The notes under the pieces are model-generated. The model had not been told where the DNA came from. It searched no databases and saw only the letters and a program-made list of their open reading frames with translations. A stretch of DNA of 64,000 nt from Gammaproteobacteria bacterium. Lineage in GTDB: Bacteria; Pseudomonadota; Gammaproteobacteria; Burkholderiales; Rhodocyclaceae. Position numbers and translations under genes: made by a program. Of this stretch, positions 8,189 through 16,371 are shown one piece after another; the stretch's first letter is position 1, and every line of letters begins with the position of its first letter. The stretch lies in contig JAHJPX010000017.1 in the NCBI GenBank assembly GCA_018819515.1, forward strand, positions 1 to 64,000, given 5' to 3'.

Positions 8189-9271
8189 GTGACACGACAG
8201 TCAGCGTTGCTGGTATTTCCGATCGACGTGCCGCAGTCGGCCGCGTTCGCGCGCACCGCGCATCAGCTCGGCTTCAAGGTGGTCGCGGCCTCGTCCGAAC
8301 CGATGGCGGCGGACCGTTATCCCGACTATCTGCCCGCCTACTTGCCTTACGTGACCGAGCACGGCTTCGGTGCCGCACTGGCCGAGCTGCTCCGGACGCA
8401 CGGCATCGACGCGGTCTTCGCACCGCATCCGGCGATCTGGTGGCATCTGCGCACACTCTGCCAGTCGGCGGAATTCCCCGTTGCGTTTCACGTGTGCAAC
8501 GAATCGCCGTACGAGATGGACTGGCAAAGCTACGGTGAGGCCTATCGCTGGGCGGAGGATTGCGTGAACGCCGACTTCCTGACGACAGGTACTGCCACGC
8601 CCGGCCTGCCGTTATCGAACCTCGCCGGCCTCTATCGCGGCTATAACCAGATTCCCGGACAGAGCGACAACACCAAGCTTCGCGCGTTGACACAAATCGC
8701 TCGGCAGACGGCTCCCGGAGATATCGTCGAGATCGGTTCGCTGTACGGTAAATCCGCCTTCGCCCTGGCCTGGCTGGCGAAGTTTCATCGCATCGGCTCG
8801 GTCGTGTGCGTGGACCCGTGGGAGCTTTCGGCTATCCGCCATCAGGGCGAGCAGGCCAGCCTGATCAACGCAGCCGCGCCGAGCCGCGATTGGCAGCAGG
8901 CGTTTCTCGGCTTCGCCGCCTCGCTCTCGGTGTTCGACAACGTCACCTACCTCCGCGACACTTCCGGGCAGGCTGTCGAGCGCTATCGGCAGGCGGCGGA
9001 CGCGGGAAACATTCGCTCCGACGAATTCGGCAGCACCCCGATCACCGGCCGGATCAGCCTCCTGCATATCGACGGCAACCACAAGTACGAATCCGTCCGC
9101 CAGGATGTCGAGGCTTGGCGGCCCCTCGTCCAGCCCGGAGGCTGGATACTGCTCGACGACTACGTCTGGGCTTTCGGCGACGGCCCCCGGCGGGCGGGCG
9201 ACGAACTGCTCGCCACCGGAGGCGCGAAGACAGCCTTTACCGCAGCGGACACCCTCTTCGTGCAAGTGTGA
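8189..9271 (+). CDS. Class I SAM-dependent methyltransferase with an extra N-terminal domain
   Basis: The C-terminal two thirds are a class I methyltransferase of the Methyltransf_24/TylF kind: motif I is GDIVEIGSLYGKSAFAL (about residue 176 on), then VCVDPWE, and LLHIDGNHKYESVRQDVEAW near residue 290. The first ~130 residues (LLVFPIDVPQSAAFARTAHQ...) look like the Rossmann-type pre-ATP-grasp fold, but no ATP-grasp domain follows, so it may be a recruited or truncated domain. It starts with GTG 10 bases after the aminotransferase. It probably methylates the sugar made by its neighbours; the substrate is unknown. Confidence 0.72.
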   Translation: MTRQSALLVFPIDVPQSAAFARTAHQLGFKVVAASSEPMAADRYPDYLPAYLPYVTEHGFGAALAELLRTHGIDAVFAPHPAIWWHLRTLCQSAEFPVAFHVCNESPYEMDWQSYGEAYRWAEDCVNADFLTTGTATPGLPLSNLAGLYRGYNQIPGQSDNTKLRALTQIARQTAPGDIVEIGSLYGKSAFALAWLAKFHRIGSVVCVDPWELSAIRHQGEQASLINAAAPSRDWQQAFLGFAASLSVFDNVTYLRDTSGQAVERYRQAADAGNIRSDEFGSTPITGRISLLHIDGNHKYESVRQDVEAWRPLVQPGGWILLDDYVWAFGDGPRRAGDELLATGGAKTAFTAADTLFVQV

Positions 9272-9276
9272 GACGT

Positions 9277-9302
9277 CGGTCGTGGAGGGCGCCCCACGAC
9301 CG
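9277..9302. terminator. Strong hairpin after the methyltransferase gene
   Basis: CGGTCGTGG and CCACGACCG form a perfect 9-bp stem around an 8-base loop, starting six bases after the stop codon. No run of T follows on the top strand, so it may end the operon only with help from Rho, or it may protect the 3' end of the mRNA. Confidence 0.5.
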
Positions 9303-9386
9303 ATCAGAAATTGAAGCTGCCGCGCCAGCCTCCGCGCCACCGTCCATTCCACCTCGATATCCCGGCCGTTGATCATCGCCGTCGCA

Positions 9387-9413
9387 CTCGGCGTACCGCC
9401 ACGGCTGACTTTT
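9387..9413 (-). repeat. 27-bp palindromic repeat, copy 3 (between genes)
   Basis: Top strand reads GGCGTACCGCCACGGCTGAC then TTTT, i.e. the element in reverse orientation; the first three bases differ. It lies in the 420-bp gap between two convergent genes. Confidence 0.8.
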
Positions 9414-9538
9414 GCGGCGCGCAAGTATCAACGCCAAAGAAACTGTGGGCTGAGCCAACCCCGCTTTCGCTATACGCCTTTCACTGGAACGCACCCAAGA
9501 GCCGGATCGCCGCGGCGACATTCTGGATCAGGACGTTC

Positions 9539-9562
9539 GACAGTTCGCTTAAGCGAACTGTC
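9539..9562. other. Perfect 24-bp palindrome without loop
   Basis: GACAGTTCGCTT followed by AAGCGAACTGTC is its own reverse complement over all 24 bases, centred on TTAA. It lies 130 bases downstream of the diguanylate cyclase stop. There is no T-run, so it is not an obvious terminator; a binding site for a dimeric protein or a cruciform-forming site is possible. The rest of the 9303-9692 gap shows no gene. Confidence 0.8.
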
Positions 9563-9692
9563 CGAGCCTTGAACGCCATGCTATAGCGATGCGTTCCCGG
9601 CGGTCTTGCTTAGAACATCGGGCCCCTCCATTTCGTTAGTCGGAGGTGCCAACAATCTCGGAGGAAGGACGGGAACGCCCCCCCGAACGAAA

Positions 9693-11444
9693 CTAGGCTG
9701 CGACGACCCGGTTCTTTCCTGCCCGCTTGGCGAGGTACATGGCCTGGTCGGCGCGCTTGACGGCGTCGGGCGGCTCCTCGTCTGCGCCGAGTTCAGCGAC
9801 GCCGCAACTGAAGGTGATTAGTAGCTTTTCGTTGTTGTGCAGGAAGAACTTGCGGGTCAGTTCGCGCTGGACGCGTACCATGGCGTTGATCGCGTCGTCG
9901 AGCAGTGTGTCGGCAAGGATGATGACGAATTCCTCGCCGCCGTAGCGGGCCAGGGTGTCCTGCGGGCGCAGTGTTTCGCGCACTACCTTGGCGAGATGAA
10001 CCAGCGCCTGGTCGCCCGCTTCGTGGCCGTAGGTGTCGTTGATCTTCTTGAAGTTGTCTATGTCGAGCATCGCCACGGACATCGACGCGCTGCGTCTTCG
10101 GGCTCTCCCGACCTCGCGTTCGATCGCTTCGTCCATACCCTTTCGGTTGAGTGCGCCGGTCAGCGCATCGTGACGCACCATTTCGCTGGTCTGCGCCAGT
10201 TCGTCCTGCAGGTGAGCCACTTGCTGCTCGGCCTCCCGTACGCGTGCACGCATTTCCGTCAATTCATCATGGGAGCGCTGGGCGGCGAGCTGGACTGTGC
10301 GCGTTTCCTGCATCACCACATCGAGAACCTCGGACAACTCGGACACGTCCTTGGCCTTGCTGATCTTGTCGGCACAGGCGTCGATCCGCTCGTGATACTC
10401 GCCGGTGGTGGAGGCGAAATCCGCCAGCCGGTCCACGAAGGTGGCGAGCATCGTCTTGAGTCGGTCCTGTGTTTCGCTCAAGCCCTTCTTGAGCGCGCTC
10501 TGTTTGTAGATCAGGTCCTTGAGCCGGCGCTCGACGTCGTCGAGTTGTCGCAGGTTCAGGGGCTGGCCGACCAGGTCGCGGACGACCGAGACCTGGCCCT
10601 GCATCCATTGGTCGTCGACCACCAGTTCGTTGATGTTCTCGACGATCAGTTGTAAGAGATGAAGCAGCGCACCGCGCAGTTCCGCCTGGCCTTCGGCGAC
10701 GAATTGCAGACGGTAGCTGAACTTCTTCAGGCGCGAGGTGAATGAGGCAATCTGTTCCGGCGTGACCGCGCCGCGAATGTCGGCCGCCAGGCCGGCCGCT
10801 TCCTGATTGAGGTCCGGCGTGTCGATCAGCAGCACGCTCAGCGTGTTTTCCAGCAACTGCGCCAGCAGTTCCTGTAGCTCAGAACCCATCGGCTTGCCTT
10901 CGACTGCCAATGCCGATGCAGGTGCCGACGCGGGGATCGGCGCGTCGACCTCGGCAAGCGCTCCCTCCGCGGCGATACCTTGCGACCAGTTCTTCGCCAG
11001 CGACTGTAGCCGGTTGAACAGGATGTCCGGCGTGCCCGACGCGGTCAGGACATGTTCAAGGGACTCACGCTTTTTCGCCGGCGTGGTGCCGGCGTGGCGG
11101 CTTTCATACTGGCTGAACAGGTCGCGGATCAGGCCGCTCCAGTTGGGCGGCGTTGCCGTGGTCTTGTTGAACAGCTCGGTCAGCGCGGCCTTGATGCCGC
11201 TCCAATTGCCGTCGCCGATCGCGGTGTCGATCTGGCGCGCGAGACGCATCTGCTCCGGGGTCTTTCGCGGCAGGCCGCTGGCAAGTCCTTTGAGGGCGCG
11301 TTCGGGGAAGTCCTCCACCGCTGGGGTGCCGGAGATCTCGTGATACAGGGTGCGGTAATTGTCCGGCGTTGGCGGCACCCGGCGTAGCGCCAGTTGGCGC
11401 AGGGTTTCGCGGGCGAGTTCCGAAGGTTGCTTCGTGTCCGCCAT
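9693..11444 (-). CDS. Diguanylate cyclase with long helical N-terminal region
   Basis: The 583-residue protein makes the second messenger c-di-GMP. The C-terminal GGDEF domain carries RYGGEEF near residue 496, preceded five residues earlier by RPQD, the RxxD inhibitory I-site, so it should be active and product-inhibited. The first ~400 residues are mostly helical with no membrane segment, and end in a coiled coil (ARVREAEQQVAHLQDELAQT). The architecture resembles large soluble cyclases of betaproteobacteria. The start ATG is six bases after the stop of the NarL-type regulator gene upstream, so the three minus-strand genes to 13632 form an operon. A decayed copy of its 3' end lies at 1886-1953. 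Confidence 0.9.
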   Translation of the reverse strand: MADTKQPSELARETLRQLALRRVPPTPDNYRTLYHEISGTPAVEDFPERALKGLASGLPRKTPEQMRLARQIDTAIGDGNWSGIKAALTELFNKTTATPPNWSGLIRDLFSQYESRHAGTTPAKKRESLEHVLTASGTPDILFNRLQSLAKNWSQGIAAEGALAEVDAPIPASAPASALAVEGKPMGSELQELLAQLLENTLSVLLIDTPDLNQEAAGLAADIRGAVTPEQIASFTSRLKKFSYRLQFVAEGQAELRGALLHLLQLIVENINELVVDDQWMQGQVSVVRDLVGQPLNLRQLDDVERRLKDLIYKQSALKKGLSETQDRLKTMLATFVDRLADFASTTGEYHERIDACADKISKAKDVSELSEVLDVVMQETRTVQLAAQRSHDELTEMRARVREAEQQVAHLQDELAQTSEMVRHDALTGALNRKGMDEAIEREVGRARRRSASMSVAMLDIDNFKKINDTYGHEAGDQALVHLAKVVRETLRPQDTLARYGGEEFVIILADTLLDDAINAMVRVQRELTRKFFLHNNEKLLITFSCGVAELGADEEPPDAVKRADQAMYLAKRAGKNRVVAA

Positions 11445-11449
11445 CGTGT

Positions 11450-12088
11450 TCAGCTCAGTCCGTTTTCGAGGCCGTAGCGGATCAGCTCGGCGGTGCTGGA
11501 CAGACCGAGCTTGTTCAGGATGCGGGCGCGGAAAGTACTGATCGTCGCGACCGCCAGATTCAGTTCCTCGGCGATCTGCGTCAGTGTCTTGCCGGTCGCG
11601 ATCAGTTTCAGCACTTCGTATTCGCGGTCCGACAGCAGCTCGTGCAGCGGTTGTTCTGAATCGTTGGCTATAGCGTCGGCCAACTGCATGGCGACGGTCG
11701 GGCTGACGTATTTTCGGCCGCCCGCGACCTGGCGAATAGCGGTTACCAGTTGTTCAGGCGCGCTTTGCTTCGTGAGGTAGCCAGAGGCGCCGGCCTTGAG
11801 GGCACGTACCGCGTACTGTTCCTCCGGGTGCATCGAGAGTATCAGCACCGGCAGGCGCGGGAACTCCTTCTTTAACTGCTTCAGCGTATCGATGCCGTTG
11901 CGATTGGGCATCGAAACGTCGAGCAGGAACACGTTCCATTCCTGCTGGCGGGCAAGCTGGAGCGCCTCGACGCCGTCGTCGGCCTCGCCGGCGACAATGA
12001 GATCTTCGGTTTCGGACAGGATCTGCCGCAGCCCCTGGCGCACGATGGCGTGGTCGTCGGCGATCAATACGTGAATCTTGTCGTCCAT
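11450..12088 (-). CDS. NarL/FixJ-type response regulator
   Basis: The 212-residue protein has a receiver domain (acidic DD near residues 11-12, phospho-acceptor D57 in LLDVSMPN, K near 107 in YLTKQSA) and a C-terminal LuxR-type helix-turn-helix (LSDREYEVLKLIATGKTLTQ). The frame could begin at a TTG six bases earlier, but ATG 12086-12088 is better, as it begins two bases after the stop of the kinase gene. It is the natural partner of that HisKA_3 kinase. The next gene is a diguanylate cyclase, so c-di-GMP synthesis may be part of the output. Confidence 0.9.
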   Translation of the reverse strand: MDDKIHVLIADDHAIVRQGLRQILSETEDLIVAGEADDGVEALQLARQQEWNVFLLDVSMPNRNGIDTLKQLKKEFPRLPVLILSMHPEEQYAVRALKAGASGYLTKQSAPEQLVTAIRQVAGGRKYVSPTVAMQLADAIANDSEQPLHELLSDREYEVLKLIATGKTLTQIAEELNLAVATISTFRARILNKLGLSSTAELIRYGLENGLS

Positions 12089-12090
12089 GG

Positions 12091-13632
12091 TCAAAATAGC
12101 TTGCGCTGTAGATCTTCTGCGTCGTCAACGATCGATGGCTCGGTACCGCGGCGTTCCGGCACCTGCAACCGGATATAGGTGCCGCCATGTTCGCCCGAGG
12201 TGATGGTGAAATCTCCCGAGAGGCTATGCACGCGCTCGCGAATACCGCGCAAACCGAAGGACTTGGGCTTGGCCATGTCGGCGTCGGAGATGCCGCGACC
12301 GTTGTCCCGCAGTTCAAGTGCAATGCTACCTTTTTCCCGCTTCAACCGCACGACGACCAGCGACGCGTGGGCATGTTTTGCGACGTTGGTCAGGGTTTCC
12401 TGGACAATGCGGAAGAGCGCCAGCGAAGTATCGGGATCGGCGTCCAGATCGTCGTCGCAGTGCACCCGGCAGGTAATGCCGAAATGTTGCGAAAAGTCCT
12501 CGGCCAGCGATTCGATTGCCGCCGGCAGACCGAATTCCTTGAGGATGCCGGGGCGCAATTCCCTGGCGACGCGGCCTGCGGCCCCCATCGCCTGGTCGAG
12601 CAGGCTCTCGATCGCGCGGGCCTTTTCGCGCAGGGCGGGAGGATCGATCGGCAGTTTGGCCGCCAGCAACGTGGCCTCGATCTTGAGGCGGACCAGGAAA
12701 CTGCCCAGTTCGTCGTGAATGTCGCGGGCGATGCGTTCGCGTTCCTGTTCGCGCGCCGCTTCGAGGTGGAAGGAAAGTTCGGAAAGCTGTTCGCGCGAAG
12801 CGCGCAGGGCCGCTTCGGTTTCCTTGATGGTCGTGATATTGGTGGCGATGCCCTGCCAGTTGACGATGCCGTGGCTACCGCTGCCGGAATCCTCGTCGCG
12901 CTGCGGCGTCGAGCGCAGGTCGATCCACTTTCTGCGGCCGCGACCGCGCAGGCGGCCCGACCAGTCGAGCGGCGTACCCGCGGTCGCCGACCGGTGCAGT
13001 GCCGTTTCCAGCGCTTGCCGGTCGTCCGCATCGAAGGCCTCGAAAAACCGTTTCGCCGAGGCCAGTAACTCATGCTGCTTGATGCCGAGCAGGCGCTGGC
13101 TGCCTTCGCTGACGTAAAGAAACCTGTAGCTGCCGTCCGATCCGCGCTGCAAATGGAAGACCATACCGGGCAGGCTGCCGGCCAGGCCCCGAAAACGGCG
13201 GTCGCTGTTCTGAACCATGGCCAGCGTGGCGCGGTGATCGGCACGGTGGCGTGCTTCGCGTACCTCGCGCTCGACCGCCGGCGCGAGCCGGTCGAGGCGG
13301 TCGCTGAAGATCAGATCATGGGCGCCGGCGCCCATCGCTTTGCCCGCCGCCCTCGCGTCGACCGGATCCGCGACGACAATGAACGGCAGATCGAGATCGC
13401 GGCCATGCAGGACTTTCAGTGCGCCGGCAGGTGTCAGTCCTGCCAGATTGAACTGGTAGAGCACCGCGTCCCACTGGCCGGCGCGCAGTGCGTTGCGCAG
13501 GGCTGCCGCGCTGGCGGCCCGAAGGAAGGTCGCCCGTTCGAATTCGCCGGCCAGCGACGATGCTTCATCCGCGCCGGCGGCGAGAATCAGCAGGTTCAGC
13601 GGAGCGTCGTGCGGAGTTTGCCGGTCGGTCAT
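12091..13632 (-). CDS. Soluble PAS-containing NarX-type (HisKA_3) histidine kinase
   Basis: The 513-residue protein begins with a receiver-like domain (LNLLILAAGADEASSLAGEF...) in which the usual phospho-acceptor is not obvious, continues with a PAS domain (about 145-290; FRGLAGSLPGMVFHLQRG), and ends in a HisKA_3 domain with EQERERIARDIHDELGSFL and an HATPase_c domain (NVAKHAHAS, LRDNGRGISD, FGLRGIRERV). No membrane segment is visible, so it senses something in the cytoplasm. It phosphorylates the adjacent NarL-type regulator. The signal is unknown. Confidence 0.88.
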   Translation of the reverse strand: MTDRQTPHDAPLNLLILAAGADEASSLAGEFERATFLRAASAAALRNALRAGQWDAVLYQFNLAGLTPAGALKVLHGRDLDLPFIVVADPVDARAAGKAMGAGAHDLIFSDRLDRLAPAVEREVREARHRADHRATLAMVQNSDRRFRGLAGSLPGMVFHLQRGSDGSYRFLYVSEGSQRLLGIKQHELLASAKRFFEAFDADDRQALETALHRSATAGTPLDWSGRLRGRGRRKWIDLRSTPQRDEDSGSGSHGIVNWQGIATNITTIKETEAALRASREQLSELSFHLEAAREQERERIARDIHDELGSFLVRLKIEATLLAAKLPIDPPALREKARAIESLLDQAMGAAGRVARELRPGILKEFGLPAAIESLAEDFSQHFGITCRVHCDDDLDADPDTSLALFRIVQETLTNVAKHAHASLVVVRLKREKGSIALELRDNGRGISDADMAKPKSFGLRGIRERVHSLSGDFTITSGEHGGTYIRLQVPERRGTEPSIVDDAEDLQRKLF

Positions 13633-13713
13633 GAGCAGCGGTAGAACGTGAAGCGCCGATTGTACCGGGCGCGTTGCGCCCGGCGCGGGTAATCGTCCTT
13701 CGCGCAGGTGCCG

Positions 13714-13740
13714 GGTGGCGTATCGCCACGGCTGACTTTC
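13714..13740 (-). repeat. 27-bp palindromic repeat, copy 4 (between divergent genes)
   Basis: Top strand reads GGTGGCGTATCGCCACGGC then TGACTTTC. The stem GTGGCG/CGCCAC is perfect around TAT. It lies between the divergent kinase gene and the binding-protein/rhodanese gene. Confidence 0.88.
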
Positions 13741-13833
13741 TCAGGTTGAATAATCGCACCATAAGACAAACTTCAGAAACCGGGAACGAGAATTGGCTAT
13801 CCTTGTTCTGCGTAAGGACATGGGGGATGGGGG

Positions 13834-15045
13834 ATGAATAGAGTCGGGAAAGCCAGATTCTGGCCGGGCCGTTCCGTTTTTGCGGCGATTGCGGCACTGG
13901 TCATGGTCAACGGCAATGCGGCGGAAACGGCGACAGTGGCGGATCGCTGGTTGATCAATAGCGGCGAACATGGGGAGAAGGACAGGTTTACGCTCTACCC
14001 GGCCTGGTCGAGGCTCATCGAAGCCACGTCGGGCAAAGCCGGGATCAATTCAATGTTCGTGTTCTCAAAAAGCGCGACCGAGGATCTGTTCGCCACGCGC
14101 GGCGGCACAGTCGCCGTGATCGCCGGGCCCGCGCACATCATCGGCAGCGCCTTGCGTTACGGACACTATCAGCCTATCGGGGTATCCAATCGTCGATTGG
14201 GTGTCGTGCTGGCGACGCTAATGAGTTCCGGCATCCACAGCTTTGCCGACGCCAAGGGCAAGTCGCTGGGCGTACCCGGCCAGGACGCGATCGCCACCTA
14301 CCTGATGCGCGGCGAGGCCAATGCGGCCGGCACCACGCTGAAGCAGCATTTCAGCATGCTCTATTACACCTACTATGAAGGCGCGCTGCTCAACGCCCTG
14401 AAGTTCGGCACGGTCGACACGGTCGCTGTCGAAGACAGGATGTTTGAGCAGTGGCGCGCGGCGGGCGAGCCGGTGGTCGAAGTGATGCGGACCCGGGAAC
14501 TACCGGGGCTGGGCGTCGTCGCCCACAAGTCGCTCGGCCGAAAGGCGATAGATGCCATGGAAGACGCGCTTGTCGGAAAGAACGTGCCGTCCTCCGACAA
14601 AAGCAGCGGCAGCTTCCAGCGGCTCGATCCGCGCGCCTACGAATACGTCGCCACCCTGGGCTACTTTACCCCGCGAGTACTCGAGGGCGCCCAGTTGATC
14701 AACGCCAAAAAGGCGCGCGAGTTGTCCTTGCGCGGGGTGGCGTTCTTCGACGGTCGTACGGAAGAGGAATACCGGACCGGGCACCCTGCCGGCGCCCGCT
14801 GGCTGCCTTATGTCGAGCGCAGCACGAAGGAAACCGACTACGACGCCAGCAAGGACGAGTTCGACGTCCGCCAATTGCCCGCCGACAAGAACCAGGAGGT
14901 TATATTCTCCTGCGGCGGCCCGGAATGCTGGAAGAGCTACAAAAGTTGTCGCCGCGCGATGAAGGAAGGCTACAAGCGCGTCTACTGGTTCCGCGGCGGC
15001 ATCAAGGAATGGCGCGACGACGGCCTGCCGGTGGAGAAGGGCTGA
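13834..15045 (+). CDS. Periplasmic binding protein (PhnD/TAXI-like) fused to a rhodanese domain
   Basis: The 403-residue protein starts with a signal peptide (FAAIAALVMVNGNAAE), followed by a substrate-binding fold of the phosphonate/TAXI kind (residues ~40-290; TVAVIAGPAHIIGSALRYG, SLGVPGQDAIATYL, YYEGALLNALKFGTVDTVAV). The last ~110 residues are a rhodanese-like domain (LRGVAFFDGRTEEEYRTGHP, IFSCGGPECWKSYK, RVYWFRGGIKEWRDDGLPVE) with a candidate catalytic cysteine in SCGGPEC. The fusion suggests a periplasmic protein that binds a ligand and handles sulfane sulfur or only uses the rhodanese fold for binding. No transporter gene is adjacent. Function is not known. Confidence 0.75.
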   Translation: MNRVGKARFWPGRSVFAAIAALVMVNGNAAETATVADRWLINSGEHGEKDRFTLYPAWSRLIEATSGKAGINSMFVFSKSATEDLFATRGGTVAVIAGPAHIIGSALRYGHYQPIGVSNRRLGVVLATLMSSGIHSFADAKGKSLGVPGQDAIATYLMRGEANAAGTTLKQHFSMLYYTYYEGALLNALKFGTVDTVAVEDRMFEQWRAAGEPVVEVMRTRELPGLGVVAHKSLGRKAIDAMEDALVGKNVPSSDKSSGSFQRLDPRAYEYVATLGYFTPRVLEGAQLINAKKARELSLRGVAFFDGRTEEEYRTGHPAGARWLPYVERSTKETDYDASKDEFDVRQLPADKNQEVIFSCGGPECWKSYKSCRRAMKEGYKRVYWFRGGIKEWRDDGLPVEKG

Positions 15046-15054
15046 GGCCGCACG

Positions 15055-15081
15055 CCCGGCGTGCCACCACGGCTGACTTTT
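15055..15081 (-). repeat. 27-bp palindromic repeat, copy 5 (after the rhodanese fusion gene)
   Basis: Top strand reads GGCGTGCCACCACGGCTGAC then TTTT, about 10 bases after the stop codon at 15045. Together with copy 6, in the opposite orientation 170 bases away, it forms an inverted pair around the 3' end of ackA. Confidence 0.85.
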
Positions 15082-15177
15082 CCGAATGGCGCAGGACGCC
15101 ACGAAACGGCGGTCCCGAGCAACGCAAGGGATGGGGCGATGCCCCACACTTTTGACGAGACTGCCGGGTTCCCTTCC

Positions 15178-16371
15178 TTAGTCGATTAGCGCCGCGGTGT
15201 GGCGGGCGATCATCCATTCCTCGTTGGTGGGCAGCACCAGCACATCCACCGAAAAGTCAGCCATGGCGATACGCCGATCGTGGCGGGCGTTGGCCGCCTC
15301 GTCGATGCGCACGCCCAACCAGCCGAGCGCACCGCACACCTGCGCGCGCACCGGCGCGGCGTGTTCGCCGATGCCGCCGGTGAACACCAGCGCGTCGAGG
15401 CCGCCGAGCGCCGCGGCCAGCGAACCGACCTCACGCACGATGCGGTAGCAGAACAGGTCGACCGCCTCGCGCGCTTCGGGACGATCGGAGGCGAGCAGTT
15501 CGCGCATGTCCTGCGAGATGCCGGAAACGCCGAGCAGACCGGATTCCTTGTAGAGCAGTCTTTCCAGCGCCTTGGCGTCCATGCCCTGGTAGTCCATCAA
15601 ATAAAGGAGCACGCCGGGATCGAGGCTGCCGCTGCGGGTGCCCATCATCAGGCCCTCGACGGCGGTGAAGCCCATGGTCGTCGCCACGCTGCGTCGTTCC
15701 TTCATCGCGCACATCGAGGCACCGTTGCCCAGATGGGCGACGATCACGCGGCCGTTCGCCTTGTCGCCGAGATGTTGCGGCAGCACGTCGGCGATGTACT
15801 CGTAGGAGAGGCCGTGGAAGCCGTAGCGGCGCACGCCTTTTTCGGTGATCGCGCGCGGCAGGGCGAAGCGCTGGGCGATCTCGGGCTGGCTGCGGTGGAA
15901 GGCGGTGTCGAAGCAGGCGACCTGCGGTACGCCGGGCAGGGCGGCCGTCATCGCTTCGATGCCCGCGATGTTGTGCGGTTGGTGCAGCGGCGCCAGCGGA
16001 ATGAAGCCGCGCAGCGCATCGAGCGTCGCGGCGTCGAGCAGCAGCGGCCGCGAGTACATCTCGGCACCATGTACGACGCGGTGACCGACCCCGACTACTT
16101 CGCGGCCGCCGTCGTGGCCGCGCAGCCAGTCGACCAGGAAGGCCAGCGCCGCGCGGTGCTGGCCTTTGCCCGTCAGCGGCAGGTCGCAGTTGTCGAGCAC
16201 GTCGCCCGCCGCGTTCTTCGCCTTAAGATGGGGATGAATGTCGCCACCGAGGCCGATGCCGTCGATCTGGCCGACCACTTCCGGTTCGGCCGGAATGGCG
16301 TGGCCGTCGGCGAACAGCGCGAACTTGATCGACGACGAACCGGCGTTGATGGTGAGGATGGCGTCGGACAT
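15178..16371 (-). CDS. ackA: Acetate kinase
   Basis: The 397-residue enzyme interconverts acetyl phosphate + ADP and acetate + ATP. All family motifs are visible: NAGSSSIKF at the N-terminus, GHRVVHG, HLGNGAS, GTRSGSLDPG, FTGGIGEHAA, and PTNEEWMIARHT close to the end. Its ATG overlaps the last base of the upstream phosphotransacetylase gene, so the two are co-translated. Palindromic repeat copy 6 (15252-15278) lies within the last 35 codons and is read as RRIAMADFS just before the conserved PTNEE motif; the total length is still normal for AckA. Confidence 0.97.
   Translation of the reverse strand: MSDAILTINAGSSSIKFALFADGHAIPAEPEVVGQIDGIGLGGDIHPHLKAKNAAGDVLDNCDLPLTGKGQHRAALAFLVDWLRGHDGGREVVGVGHRVVHGAEMYSRPLLLDAATLDALRGFIPLAPLHQPHNIAGIEAMTAALPGVPQVACFDTAFHRSQPEIAQRFALPRAITEKGVRRYGFHGLSYEYIADVLPQHLGDKANGRVIVAHLGNGASMCAMKERRSVATTMGFTAVEGLMMGTRSGSLDPGVLLYLMDYQGMDAKALERLLYKESGLLGVSGISQDMRELLASDRPEAREAVDLFCYRIVREVGSLAAALGGLDALVFTGGIGEHAAPVRAQVCGALGWLGVRIDEAANARHDRRIAMADFSVDVLVLPTNEEWMIARHTAALID
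15252..15278 (+). repeat. 27-bp palindromic repeat, copy 6 (inside ackA)
   Basis: Top strand reads AAAAGTCAG then CCATGGCGATACGCCGAT. On the coding (minus) strand it is translated RRIAMADFS, the same frame used in hupD (RWRTATADFS) and hypD. The GGCG/CGCC core of the stem is intact. Confidence 0.8.

Noticed and set aside
4165..8256. A 1363-codon open frame on the minus strand opposite the TPR transferase and aminotransferase genes
   Set aside because: It is a high-GC mirror of the real plus-strand genes: low-complexity Arg/Gln/His-rich translation, no domain, and it runs across two well-supported genes.
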